NCBI GenBank assembly: GCA_009746045.1
Contig: RPFO01000026.1
Span: 3,226,676-3,290,675 of the forward strand
DNA: 64,000 bases
Reading direction: 5' to 3'
Source of the DNA: Mesostigma viride
Lineage: Eukaryota; Streptophyta; Mesostigmatophyceae; Mesostigmatales; Mesostigmataceae
Part shown: positions 30,170-40,590 of the stretch, piece by piece
Layout: each line of letters opens with the position of its first letter
Numbering within the stretch: the first letter of the stretch is position 1
Position numbers and translations under genes: made by a program
Notes under the pieces: model-generated
Database searches by the model: none
What the model was told of the DNA's origin: nothing
What the model saw: the letters and a program-made list of their open reading frames with translations, nothing else

Positions 30170-30960
30170 TTGGCCATTGTCCACCAAGCCAGGCAGGAGT
30201 GGGTCCTGCCCAACCCCAAAACCCCTCAATATAAACCTCCTGTCACCCCTAAGTCATGGGAAGTGCCAGAGGGAGCAAAGAAGCTCAGATTAAAATTTTT
30301 TCTCAAACAAAAACCACAAAAAGTGGGCTCCCCCATTTTCCATGCCAGACCATGTGTCACAGAATTAAAGAAGGGGACATCCACACTGCCAAAAGGGGAA
30401 ACCTACACACCTGGGCTGCAACAAACCTCACTCAGGATCATGCTGTCCCTGTTCCTCCACAACCTCAATGCAGGCCAAGACTTTGTCTGCAAAGCCACTG
30501 ATATAAAAAGGGCCTTCCTCAGGGGGGACCCAGAAAAGACTGAATCTGTGTGGAAAGGGAAGGTGTACGTGGTAGACACCCCAGCTGTGTGGAAACCTTA
30601 CATTGATGAGCCCCACCTTATCATCAACATTGGGGTGGAAGGGCTTGTCAGTGCCCCGGCCCGAAATTTTCAGGGACTGCATGACAGCAGAGGAGGTATT
30701 CAGAAAGCTCAAGGCCACGTATGATGACCTGGAGTCACCCATGCTTTTTTGTTGTAGGCCCACCCCCTCTGGACTGCTGTTCTTTGTGTGGCATGGAGAT
30801 GACCAACTCATTTGTGGTAGTACACAAATGAGTGGAGCAAAAAAAATGGTGTAGAGCTGAGGTGGAAAAATTTACTCAGCAGGTCCAGGAATCATATGAG
30901 ATTGGCAAGCAGGTGGAATTCACCACAACCCTAATCCAGTTTTGTGGCATCATGCATGTT
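30170..30960 (+). pseudogene. copia-2 reverse transcriptase (decayed)
   Basis: RT begins at about 30270 (KLRLKFFLKQKPQKVG), with motif A ATDIKRAFLRGDPEK (about 30490-30535). A frameshift at about 30665 moves to the frame with MLFCCRPTPSG and motif C VWHGDDQLICG (about 30790-30820). Another indel lies in an A run at 30840-30847. Copia-type. Confidence 0.8.
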
Positions 30961-31216
30961 GCAGCTGCACAAGCAGCAGGATCAGTGGGTCTGCTCTCTC
31001 TCCCCTCCTGCAGACTATATTCAAGACTGTCTAGATCTGCTGCAACACAACCACCTCCCCATGCATGCACATGTGTGCCACTGTTCAAGGCAAACTGGGG
31101 TGCATGGTGGTCAGCCATCTGTGGGGCTCCCTTATAGCTGTCATAAGCAGGGTCACCCATGATGTTCTAGTCAAAATCAAATGCAGTCAAATCAGGAAGT
31201 TGGTTCAAGATTGCCC

Positions 31217-31604
31217 TCCCCTCATCCTCCATGGTCTGAATCTGATGGAAGACATTCACATCCACAGTGTCATGGACAGCTCCATGCATGGAGAGCAGAA
31301 GAATCAATCAGATGGGGGCTAGGGAATCAGGGCTGTTTTTTCTCACCAACAGGTCAGATTACATGTCCCTTATACCTCCTGGTACAGCAGACTGCACCGC
31401 AGAAAACCTGGCAGCAGCAACTCAGCTAAATCATTGTCGTGCTGTGCATGGTGTCTGCTGCATTGCATGCTCGCTCCCTGCAACACATGCTCACCTGGTT
31501 ATACAAACCCAGGCAGGCAGCACATGCAATGTCATCTCACATCTCTTTACTGACAGCTATTCTGTGATCAGTTTTCTAACCAAGAAATCTGTTTCATGTC
31601 CCAC
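31217..31604 (+). pseudogene. copia-2 RNase H, upstream part
   Basis: VMDSSMHGEQ (about 31270) matches copia-1 YVDSSMDN. Frameshifted sequence follows (RSDYMSLIPPGT, then HCRAVHGVCCIACSL and FTDSYSVISFLTKKSV). It is cut after CTGTTTC at 31604 by an inserted element; the continuation is at 33788-33982. Confidence 0.7.
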
Positions 31605-33571
31605 GTAGCTCCCACAAAAACCAGCATCTTCATTAAAACAATAAGTGGAAGCATACATGTGACACTAATTGACATGCCCGGAGGCACGCCGTTCAAGGCC
31701 CTTCATGAAGTACGTTGCCCTAGAGGCAACCAAGACACGGGTGGGTGGGTGGGGAGCAAAGAAAGAGGCCGACAAAACCAGCCAGAGCGGCTTTTAGTCG
31801 CAAAACCTCCCTTATCCCTAGCTAACTGACGTCATTAAACCCTTATGTTTAGTGGATGCTAGTAAGACGCTAACCGTACAGACCGGGGGTAGAATATCCC
31901 GAATCTGCACGGCTAGTATTAAATAATGCGTAGGTTGTTCTTTTCAGGGGCACTGCACCTCACGCCCCGTTCCGCCCGGGTATAATCAACCCAAGCGCGG
32001 AACGCACATTTTATTTAATTCATTTTTCAACCATGCACTATATTGCATCTACTAATCACAAAAGCTCTAGCCAAACAGCTACGAGTAAACACTACGACCT
32101 ATAAGCCGCTCATCCAGCGGCCTCTTGTTCCCGCATTCACGTATAGAAGCAACTCCGTTCAAAGAACCCCGATTCATGTCCCACGTAGCTCCCACAAAAA
32201 CCAGCATCTAGCTGAAGCTTCATTAAAACAATAAGTGGAAGCATACATGTGACACTAATTGACATGCCCGGAGGCACGCCGTTCAAGGCCCTTCATGAAG
32301 TACGTTGCCCAATCACCCCCGCCCTGGCTTTCCCTTGAAGCCGCACTCCACCTTGCTCGTTGTCACAAGTGACCGCCCTGCCGCAAAACGGGAGCCCCCC
32401 CACATCGGGAGGCGTGTGCCCGGCGGCTGTGGATGCGTGGCCAGGCCCAAAAAGGCCCAGCGCATTTGCACTGCGATTGCGCACGGCCAGCCTATCATGA
32501 CCCCTCTCGGGGCCCCGAGTCGGTACCGCTATGGCCGTCTCCCCATAGACCCGGGGTGCTTCGAGAAAAAACGTGGACCTAGCCCAGGCCCCGCCAGCCC
32601 GGATGCCCGAGGCCACAGCCCCAGGCACCTGGCTGAACGAGAGTCCGTTCAGCCAAGACCGCATTCCCCCCGAGGTTTCTATGCGTGGGGAAAAAATTTC
32701 TAGCTTAGGCGCTTTTCCCATCGCCGTCCCCAGCCCCAACCATCCCCCCTCGGCGGAAGGCAATTGCAAAGTTTGCTGGCCAGCAGCAATTTCCGAAGAA
32801 AAAGCCGCAGGCCGCGGACCGAGACACGGGTCGCCAGTGCCAGCCATCCGGCTCCAACCCGGGGTGCAAGCATCCCCAGGTACGGAGCACCAGCTCGCGC
32901 ACTGGGCCGACCAAGCGACAGTTGAGCACCTGTCACGGCATCCGGCCCACCAAAGACCCCAAGCTGGGGAAAAGGTGCGGACCGGAGGTAATCATTTTCT
33001 TTTCTTTTAGTTAACCGGGCGAGGAACTACGCCTGGCCGGTTAACAACTGGAAGTCTCACCACTGGCCAAGTGGCCAGTGCAACCAGTGCTTTTGGGATT
33101 TTGCTCCGCAGCACCCATAGCTGCGGCTGCCGCCGCAACGACAACGAGCAAAGAAAGAGGCCGACAAAACCAGCCAGAGCGGCTTTTAGTCGCAAAACCT
33201 CCCTTATCCCTAGCTAACTGACGTCATTAAACCCTTATGTTTAGTGGATGCTAGTAAGACGCTAACCGTACAGACCGGGGGTAGAATATCCCGAATCTGC
33301 ACGGCTAGTACTAAATAATGCGTAGGTTGTTCTTTTCAGGGGCACTGCACCTCACGCCCCGTTCCGCCCGGGTATAATCAACCCAAGCGCGGAACGCACA
33401 TTTTATTTAATTCATTTTTCAACCATGCACTATATTGCATCTACTAATCGATCACAAAAGCTCTAGCCAAACAGCTACGAGTAAACACTACGACCTATAA
33501 GCCGCTCATCCAGCGGCCTCTTGTTCCCGCATTCACGTATAGAAGAAACTCCGTTCAAAGAACCCCGATTC
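31604..33571 (+). mobile_element. Tandem pair of one element inserted in RNase H
   Basis: Two head-to-tail copies. Copy 1 (31604-32173) and copy 2 (32174-33571) both start CATGTCCCACGTAGCTCCC and end GTTCAAAGAACCCCGATTC. Both share a ~135-bp left part and a ~425-bp right part; copy 2 has an extra ~830-bp GC-rich middle (about 32311-33143), replaced in copy 1 by about 35 bp (GGGTGGGTGGG-rich). No coding potential recognised in the middle. No terminal inverted repeats seen, so the class is unknown. Confidence 0.7.
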
Positions 33572-33982
33572 TGCTGCTGTCCACACTGCATGATCTGGAT
33601 TGGGTGATCCTCAAACATGTAAATCATTGTCGTGCTGTGCATGGTGTCTGCTGCATTGCATGCTCGCTCCCTGCAACACATGCTCACCTGGTTATACAAA
33701 CCCAGGCAGGCAGCACATGCAATGTCATCTCACATCTCTTTACTGACAGCTATTCTGTGATCAGTTTTCTAACCAAGAAATCTGTTTCTGCTGCTGTCCA
33801 CACTGATCTGGATTGGGTGATCCTCAAACAGGATCGAGGCCACCTACTTTTCCAGCTGGACTCATGTGGAAGATGAGGAAAACCCGGCAGACGCTCTAAC
33901 AAAGCTGCGGGACTCGGCTGGCCCACAATACCAGCTACTATTTGACAACATGAATCCATATGGTATCAGAGTCAGTGTATAA
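33572..33982 (+). pseudogene. copia-2 RNase H, duplicated part and C terminus
   Basis: 33616-33787 repeats 31430-31604. 33572-33614 repeats 33788-33832 (TGCTGCTGTCCACACTG...). The host thus carries a ~215-bp duplication on either side of the inserted pair. The end reads THVEDEENPADALTKLRDSA and stops at TAA 33980-33982, the copia RNase H terminus. Confidence 0.75.
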
Positions 33983-34372
33983 ATAAATTAATGGTATGGC
34001 TCTAGCTCAGTACATGACAGCCACCCCCCCTCAACCACAGCGATAGCTGCTGGGCGCCTTGTAAAATTCAACACGTTTGCTGTGGGGTGTGGGTGCTGAA
34101 CAGTGTCATTTTCATATCCATTTTCAGCTTGAGGGCACAAGCCTTATGCTCCATACACTTTATTTAATGTGTACTACCATAACTGGCCAAGCCAGCCAGC
34201 TGTGCACACCTTATTTAATGTGCAATCCAACACCTGGCCAGAACAGCCAGCTGTAACCAACCTGGCCCAACCAGCCATGTTTATTTTGTATACCCCTAAT
34301 CAACTTAAAAATAATAACAACAATGTTGGGGGTGCAGACCTGCATAATCAATAAAGAATAAAACAATACTGG
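33983..34372 (+). other. copia-2 3' untranslated region
   Basis: Non-coding, with short repeats of CTTATTTAATGTG and ACTGGCCAAGCCAGCCAG, and AATAAAGAATAAAA directly before the LTR. No clear purine tract at the LTR boundary (CAATACTGG). Confidence 0.6.
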
Positions 34373-34849
34373 AGTTAGTCTCCATGCTTTGCTGCAGACT
34401 AAGTCTCAAAGGCATTGTGAATACAACCTATGATCGAATATAAGCCTTGTAAACCTACATTGGTATGTGAATATAAATACCACGTGGGCTATGCAGATAG
34501 GACTGCTAGTCGAGTCACATACATTTCCCTAGATAGGTACTTTGGGTACTGGGGTACGTGACAGATGTCAGTACCCAGTATACGTAGTGTCCTGCCATTG
34601 GAGGGTACTAGAGTATCCTAGATCGGGAACGTACTGCAGAGTGGATTGATCTGTGATCACACGATGCTGTGACTAGACTGCTACCGGCCTGTCATCGTGC
34701 GGCCTCGGGCCAACGGTCTGCACCCAACGGTCACTGGCGGCGCAGCCAGTGAGAGGAACGTTGATAAAGGGTAAACCTATTTTCTAATGAGCAAGCAATT
34801 CATTGCCAACAATATTCAGTGCTCTCAAGCATTATACTACGTCGCTCGT
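34373..34849 (+). repeat. copia-2 3' LTR
   Basis: 477 bp, about 90 percent identical by eye to the inverted 24124-24599. Contains repeated GTACTGGGTA/GTAC motifs (34540-34620). Confidence 0.85.
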
Positions 34850-34869
34850 TTCTCTTTCCTAACTGGTAG

Positions 34870-35660
34870 CTAGGTCGGCCATAGCTCGCGTCGCCGCTGT
34901 TGCTGGGCCAGGGTCAAGTCGTCGTCCAGCGTGAAGCGAGTCTCCGAGAGCTTCTTGCGGCATTTAAGGAACGCCAGCTTGTCCGCCATGTTCAGGTGAG
35001 GAGCACGGGTGCCAGGCCAGGCCGGGCCCACTTCAAATGTTCCGAAAAGTGTGACAATTTTTGTCGTTTTTTTGACTTTTTCGACGATCGTCACTCTGCA
35101 GAGTGATTCGTCGTGCGAAATCGTGCGAAATTGTGCGAAATTTGCTGAAATCGTGTGAAATTTGCTGAAATCGTGCGAATTTGTGCGAAATTTGCTGAAA
35201 TTGTGCGAAATTTCATGTGAAAAATGTCGACGGTAAAAAATTTTGATGTGCACAACGTGTGTGAGTTCATGCGAAATTTTGTCAAACGTCACTCCCCAAA
35301 ACGACCCTTGGTTGAAATCCATGCGAAATCGTGCGAAATCATGCAAAATTGTGCGAAATCGTGCAAAATCGTGCGAAAATGTGTGAAAATTTTGCGAAAA
35401 TCACGCGAAAATCACGCGAACTCGTGCGAATTTTTTTTTTTTTTGCGAAAATAGCGAAAAAGTGTCACACACTTGGCTTGGACGGCGGAACATTTGAAGT
35501 GGGCCCGGTCGCCAGCCTTACCCCGCGCGCGGGGGAGGCGGACAGTCGACATCCGCAGCTCACCAGTGAGTTGCATGGGGGCAAGAATGTCGCGCTTAAC
35601 TGCCGTGAGATTAAGGCTCGTCGAGGTCTCACCGGCCGGTGTTACGAGCCGCACCAGCGG
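34870..35660 (-). pseudogene. LINE ORF1 C-terminal part (copy C), interrupted
   Basis: On the minus strand 35660-35509 reads LNLTAVKRDILAPMQLTGEL and LPRARGKAG (end of the RRM-like domain). A 487-bp inverted-repeat element follows, then MADKLAFLKCRKKL and FTLDDDLTLAQQQRRRELWP (L1 ORF1 C-terminal domain) to a TAG at 34870-34872. The copia-2 LTR lies 20 bp further on. Confidence 0.8.
35022..35508. mobile_element. Inverted-repeat element with GTGCGAAA repeats
   Basis: 23-bp terminal inverted repeats (CCGGGCCCACTTCAAATGTT plus CCG at 35022-35044; inverse at 35486-35508). The interior (35100-35440) is a degenerate tandem of TCGTGCGAAAT/TTGCTGAAAT and contains a 14-base T run. It splits a LINE ORF1, so it inserted after the LINE. 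No transposase. Confidence 0.75.
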
Positions 35661-36390
35661 CTCCGAAAGACCTAGTCTAGCGTGGGCTACGCCTGATTGG
35701 ACCCGGAATCTGCTCTCCGCCAGGACTATACGCGAATGTAGCCCTGAATTCTAGCTAGTACGCAGAATTACTAGCTAGGCCCTGAATGCACAACTAGACA
35801 AATTATGCATGTACATGGAATGCACGAAGGGCGTTAGTGCAGCCCAGATTTGACCCCTGGTTCGGCAGACGAGTTTTACTCAAGTCGATTTCATTCCAAA
35901 CCAAAGATAGGAAGCCATTGTCACCTACGACATTTGTCCAAGACGGCGTGCATGCCAGCGGGTCGGCCGGGGGCCGAACCTCTAGCGCTGCAATTAATAT
36001 CAGCCGTAGATGTACATAGTATCCGCCATGCAGTCTAGCACCCGGTACCTGGCAGTCCCGGGTACAGACCAGTAACACACCAAACCGAAAGCAAAGCCAC
36101 GGGTACCTGAGCCGACTGATGGAATAACTCTGCAAGTCCCCGAATCTAACATAATAACTATCGAAAGTCTCAAACAATATCAAAATGACTTTCGACTGAC
36201 CAAACTAATTTATTTTAGGAATTGTTACGCCCAAACATGGGTTAGGGCCGTAACACTCCTCCCCCTCCCCGGGGGATGATGGCTATCGTCCAATCGCCCG
36301 GGGGCGCACCTCAAACAACGGCACCACAAACATGGAAAATTCAAAAGAAAACCAAACACAATCAGAACAACGGGTTGCTGTGTATAATTG
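35661..36390. other. Unassigned sequence
   Basis: No gene recognised. 36225-36290 (TGTTACGCCC, TAACACTCCTCCCC) looks like LTR-type sequence of plant and algal retroelements, but no second copy is seen. Confidence 0.4.
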
Positions 36391-36391
36391 C

Positions 36392-36930
36392 CGCATGTGC
36401 ACTTGTGGACTGGGCCAGTCATGTTTTGATCGCAACCACCCCCGCGTAATTGCATATGGTTTCAGTGCATGCCCATTGTGGCAGCCATTTCCGCTTGTTC
36501 TCACCCACCGAGCTCACCTTACGTGGTCAACAGTTGCTTTCACCTGTTTGAATTCGAAGTGCAGTGCAGTCCGTTAAACCCAAAATGCTGAGCACGCATA
36601 AATGCCTCGCTACAACGGTAGTTGCGACTGATGCGCGGCTGTTCAGAAAGGACGGCGAATCCAAAAGTGCCTAGGCAAATCTAAAAATGCCTAGGCATTT
36701 TTATTGCGACCAATTCGTTGCTGTTCAGATCTAGTTCACGGAAAAAATGCCTAGGCTTTTTTAGATTTGAGATCTACAGTCCTGAAAAAAAAAATGCCTA
36801 GTCGAATCCAAAAGTGCCTAGCTAGGCATTTTTCGATTTGCCGTAGTTCCTGAACAAGCCGCGCGTTGCGCGCCGAAAGTTTGCTCACTTGAATCCTTGT
36901 CCAACTGAGTAAACTTCTGGCCATCAACTC
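36392..36930 (-). repeat. Second copy of zinc-finger leader and first codons
   Basis: Homologous to 27680-28232. On the minus strand the start reads MQLRGGGCDQNMTGPVHKCT and is cut right after CTCG at 36392. GCCTAGGC motifs are conserved. Confidence 0.85.
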
Positions 36931-36938
36931 CTGGGTCT

Positions 36939-37212
36939 GTGGTTTTTGTTAATGCTGCAGGCTTCGCTGACGCCGACGCCGAGGCAGCTAGACCATGGCG
37001 CGCATTCGAGTATACAGTCGCAGACTTTACGACAAGCAGCAATGAAGTTCGCCCTTCTCCATTCACCCCTGCCGCTGGCCTACTCGCGTTGGAGGAAGGT
37101 AATTCTCCGTCCTTTGACATTAACAATACCTTGGCACGATACCTAGCACTCCAGGTGGTGTTGGTTGGCCATCTCACAGTGGAATGCAACATGGGTGATG
37201 TGTGGCTCGATT
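36939..37212 (+). CDS. Hypothetical protein fragment, cut by a LINE
   Basis: Frame MVFVNAAGFADADAEAARPW onward, with FDINNTLARYLALQVVLVGH near the end, interrupted at 37212 by the LINE insertion. It lies upstream of a Ty3/gypsy integrase and may belong to that element, but I recognise no domain. Confidence 0.3.
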
Positions 37213-38080
37213 AATTCATTAATCATACGTGCTCCCGTTGGGCCGGGAGTCACGGAGCACCGAAGTGCTTTTAATCCCTGTGTGTGCACAACAGGAGAAA
37301 GGGCAGAGACCCCCAGTCTCCTTCATGCCAAAGGCATGCCACAGCTGCATGCGGGCACGCTAGCTAAACGGACACGCTAACGATCCGGCAGTCTGTGGGT
37401 GCAATAAGAACCATGTGAGCATATCATAACAAGGAGCGTGGGCAAGTAATCTGAGCGTAGCCAGGACGTAGCATGGCTGTATACAAGGACTAAGCTATTA
37501 GGTTATGGCTAGTAAACTGATCATAGCCAGGACGTAGCATGACTGTACTAGGACTAGGCTATGGCTGGTTGTGTACCGTGCCGTTAGCAGTGCACGTGAC
37601 TATGTTGGCACAGCGAGGCAAACATTCTAAGCATGGCTGCCAGAGCGGCGCATTGACTACCAACCAATGGATACAAGCTAGGGCTATTGCTATTCTAGCC
37701 CGCTGGGGGCGTCCACATCTTGTGGTTGATCATCAGGTCCCCGCCCCTCCAGTACACCTTGGGCTTCTGGGGGTCCTGCTTATGGCGGAGGTATTCCGGC
37801 CACAGGTCACGTCGCTGCTGCTGCTGAGCGGGGGTCAGGTCGATCGTCGTCCAGCGTCCAGGTGAGGTCGTGCAACCTCTTGCGACGATCGAGAGAGGAA
37901 CCGCTGCTTATCCTCATCAGGGGAGGGGAAGGTGAGCAGGACTGGTGGGGGGGCCGCATTGTCCCGTGAGTGGGGAAGGCGGTGGCACCGGCCCTCGCAG
38001 TTCTACATCACCTACCACGCCCATGAGGGTAAGAAGCTGGTTCTTGAGCTCGTCAGCAAGGGAGGTTGATGCGTCTCACC
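37213..38080 (-). mobile_element. LINE copy D: ORF1 end joined to 3' UTR
   Basis: 868-bp insertion flanked by the 13-bp direct repeat GTGTGGCTCGATT (37200-37212 and 38081-38093). Minus-strand order: RRM end (LADELKNQLLTLMGVVGDVE), C-terminal domain (WTLDD, then LTPAQQQQRRDLWPEYLRHK, VYWRGGDL) at about 37980-37730, 3' UTR homologous to 13120-13380, hairpin, and an AT tail (ATTAATGAATTAAT). ORF2 is absent. Confidence 0.85.
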
Positions 38081-38149
38081 GTGTGGCTCGATTGGCGCGT
38101 GTTGGAGCAGGTCCAAGGGATCAGCTCTCACCCCAACCCCTGTTGATTG

Positions 38150-39385
38150 GTCCTCAGCCCAGCGTGACGCTGAGTTGAATAGGGTGCAACATAGGGCGGT
38201 CACCTACTCGTGGGATGCCGGGGTCCTCCACAAAATGCTCGGCAAGCGCAAAGTGGTGGTGCCGCCGCCTCACAAGCGGGTCGCCGTCGTCCAGCAAGTC
38301 CATGAGCGGTATGGCCACCTGGGTGCAGTAACCGCACTTTGGCGCTAGTGCGCGCCTCTTATTGGTGGAACGGCATGCGTGCCACAGTCGCGCAGGTCGT
38401 CGCTAGCTGCGCGCAGTGTGCCCGGGTGAAGGCCAGGTTCGATGTGGACCACGATGCGAAAGAATTGATGCGCCTTCCCATCAGAGGGCTCTTCTACCGC
38501 TGGCACGTAGACCTGTGTGGGCCCTTTGATGAAAGTGCAGATGGCCACAAGTATGTCATGGTGTGTGTCGAAAGTTTTAGCAAGTGGGTCGAGCTCATCC
38601 CCATGGCTGACAAGCAGGCCGCCACAACCGCCAAGCACTTTGCCGACATCATCGCCAGGTTTGGCGCCCCCACGGAGGTGGTCACCGACCAGGGCGGGGA
38701 GTTTCGGGGGGAATTTCAGGAATTGTTGGATGCATGTCTCATTGATCACCGTCGCACTTCTCGGGAGCATCCTCAGGCCAATGGTTTGGCTGAGCGATTG
38801 GTGCAGACTGTCAAGCAGGCTTTGCGCAAGTGGAGCCTGCAGTCAGCGTCATTCACTATGTGGGATCGTGAACTGGCGTGGATACTAGCCATGGGTTACC
38901 GGATGTCACCCCAGGAGTCGCTCGCCTGTTTCTCCCCGTATTTCCTGTTGTTTGGGCGCGCACCCTTACTCCCCACGGAGGCGCAGAGTGCACACCCCAC
39001 CCCTATGGCGTTTGACAACGCCAGTCAGTTTCTGGCTGAGCCGCTGCATGAGGTGACCGCACGGGCGGCTACTTTCCGCAAGGTTATGCCCATCGCCATG
39101 AACAACTTGTTCATCGCCCAGCACCGAGATACCCTGCGCTACGCTCAGCGCCGGGGGGGCGCTTACATGGCCCGTCAGCTGCATTTTCGTCCGGGGCAGT
39201 TCGTATTTCTCCGCACGCAGCTGACCGACACTCTTGACGTGACTGCGGGGCCGACCATCTTGCGGATCGCCGCCATCAAGCCATCTGGGGTCGCCATTTT
39301 GGAGGGCGTCGACGGCAGTCGCACCACAGATAACGTAATTAGGCAACCTCAGTCCGTGTTCGTTGCCCAATTACTTATTGCCTGA
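38150..39385 (+). CDS. Ty3/gypsy integrase
   Basis: The zinc site reads VQQVHERYGHLGAV then CAQC; the upstream part (38150-38350) is one base out of frame with the main 38339-39385 frame. Catalytic core: D in WHVDLCGPF, D in VVTDQGGEF, and E in HPQANGLAE, with 34 residues between the second D and E. The C-terminal part contains LHFRPGQFVFLRTQL and a beta-rich end (GPTILRIAAIKPSGVAILEG), a GPY/F-like module, stopping at TGA 39383-39385. RT and RNase H are not seen upstream, so the element is truncated and interrupted by LINE D. Confidence 0.88.
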
Positions 39386-39644
39386 CCTCGCCCCGCACAC
39401 ACGGCCAGGCGGGTCAAGGACGCACGTACAGTGTCAGGCTTGCCATCGCGTAGACCAGGGGGATACCATATTGCTGTGTGATCACTGTAATTGTGGGTGG
39501 CACATGCACTGCTTGCAGCCAGCGCTCACCACCGTGCCAGCGGGCCAGTGGTTTTGCCAAGTTTTTGTCGCTGCCCGTTTCGCAACCAGTAGCGTTACCA
39601 TTTCCTTAGCTGCTGTGGTGTTGGCACGGTCGCTGGCCATGTGA
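39363..39644 (+). CDS. PHD finger downstream of gypsy integrase
   Basis: Overlaps the integrase end by 23 bases in the +1 frame. Spacing CQAC-x9-CDHC-x4-H-x2-C, then a WFC-x2-F end: QCQACHRVDQGDTILLCDHC, NCGWHMHCLQPAL, AGQWFCQVF. This is a canonical PHD finger with the last Cys replaced by Phe. PHD fingers read histone H3 tails, so in a retroelement it may direct integration as chromodomains do; that is inference. No ATG at the start, so it is probably made as an integrase extension through frameshifting, or the frame was lost by an indel. Confidence 0.7.
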   Translation: MPNYLLPDLAPHTRPGGSRTHVQCQACHRVDQGDTILLCDHCNCGWHMHCLQPALTTVPAGQWFCQVFVAARFATSSVTISLAAVVLARSLAM

Positions 39645-39872
39645 GGAGCCATGAGAGCCAGCGATCGAGGGCGGGAATCATGGGACAGGTCCTCGCCGGC
39701 CCACCCCACAGGGCATGCAGTTAAGGCAGGCACGTCAGCTCAGCTCATTTGGGTTTTACCAAAGCTGAGTGGCCAGCCGCCATGGTGGCGCCGGAGATTG
39801 TGGCACGCAGACGCGACAGCTGTCACGGATGCGAGCTATGTCATCCGGGCGCCCACTATGCACAAGACCGGT
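39645..39872 (+). repeat. Gypsy 3' segment, copy 1
   Basis: ATCATGGGACAGGTCCTCGC through GGCACGCAGACGCGACA also occurs at 41965-42101. In one frame it reads GFTKAEWPAAMVAPEIVARR, then CHGCELCHPG, another Cys/His cluster. The two copies diverge after CGCGACA. Confidence 0.75.
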
Positions 39873-40590
39873 AGTTATTAAAAATAGTGACGGAACCTTT
39901 TTGCCACTTGGGCAATTAGGTCCGTCACTATTTATCCGGCGAAAACCACTCGCCGGTATCTATTCCGCGTTAAGTTCACGTGAACGTGGCGCCGGGCATA
40001 TTTTCCCTTCTGGCACTTTCGTTTGGCCTTCTGGTATCAATTCCTTCCGGTATTCGGAAATACCCGTGTCACCACAGGGATTCGAACCCCCGACTTACGA
40101 GGTCTTAGTTATTATAAATAGTGACGGAACCTTTTTGCCACTTGGGCAATTAGGTCCGTCACTATTTATCCGGCGAAAACCACTCGCCGGTATCTATTCC
40201 GCGTTAAGTTCACGTGAACGTGGCGCGGAATTGATACCGGCGAGTGGTTTTCGCCGGATAAATAGTGACGGACCTAATTGCCCAAGTGGCAAAAAGGTTC
40301 CGTCACTATTTATAATAACTAAGACCTCGTAAGTCGGGGGTTCGAATCCCTGTGGTGACACGGGTATTTCCGAATACCGGAAGGAATTGATACCAGAAGG
40401 CCGAACGAAAGTGCCAGAAGGGAAAATATGCCCGGTTGGAATATCGTTAAGGCGAGATTCGGTACTGCAGTAGGCATCAGCGGTACGATAGATATCGGCC
40501 CCCACACTACGACGTTTTAGTTATTATAAATAGTGACGGACCTAATTGCCCAAGTGGCAAAAAGGTTCCGTCACTATTTATAATAACTCC
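39873..40590. repeat. Inverted-repeat cluster including a 442-bp palindrome
   Basis: The core unit is a ~57-bp hairpin element (ATAAATAGTGACGGAACC ... GGTCCGTCACTATTTAT) found four times: 39886-39932, 40117-40163, 40259-40305 and 40527-40578. 39993-40434 is one near-perfect palindrome centred at 40213/40214 (GTTCAC|GTGAAC); its 221-bp arms differ at only about six positions. Each arm also contains a tRNA-like T-arm (GGGGGTTCGAATCCC) with a CGT-containing loop. Confidence 0.93.

Larger units (their letters stand above)
28239..34849 (+). mobile_element. copia-2, decayed 3' half with LTR
   Basis: Starts within the integrase zinc site (TTGCTCACCAGCTGCAC) and runs through protease-like, RT and RNase H remnants to an LTR at 34373-34849. 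It overlaps the minus-strand half only in integrase (28239-29214). Many indels. Interrupted at 31604-33571 by a tandem pair of another element. Confidence 0.85.

Noticed and set aside
32293-33010. Frames of 145-184 codons in the GC-rich middle of the tandem element
   Set aside because: Overlapping long frames on both strands in GC-rich DNA without any motif.
33961-33973. TGGTATCAGAGTC, resembling an initiator-Met primer-binding site
   Set aside because: It lies inside the final RNase H codons just before the stop and is not next to the 5' LTR; taken as chance.
39870-40590. CRISPR-like repeat cluster
   Set aside because: The repeats are few, inverted and palindromic without regular spacers, and the DNA is eukaryotic.
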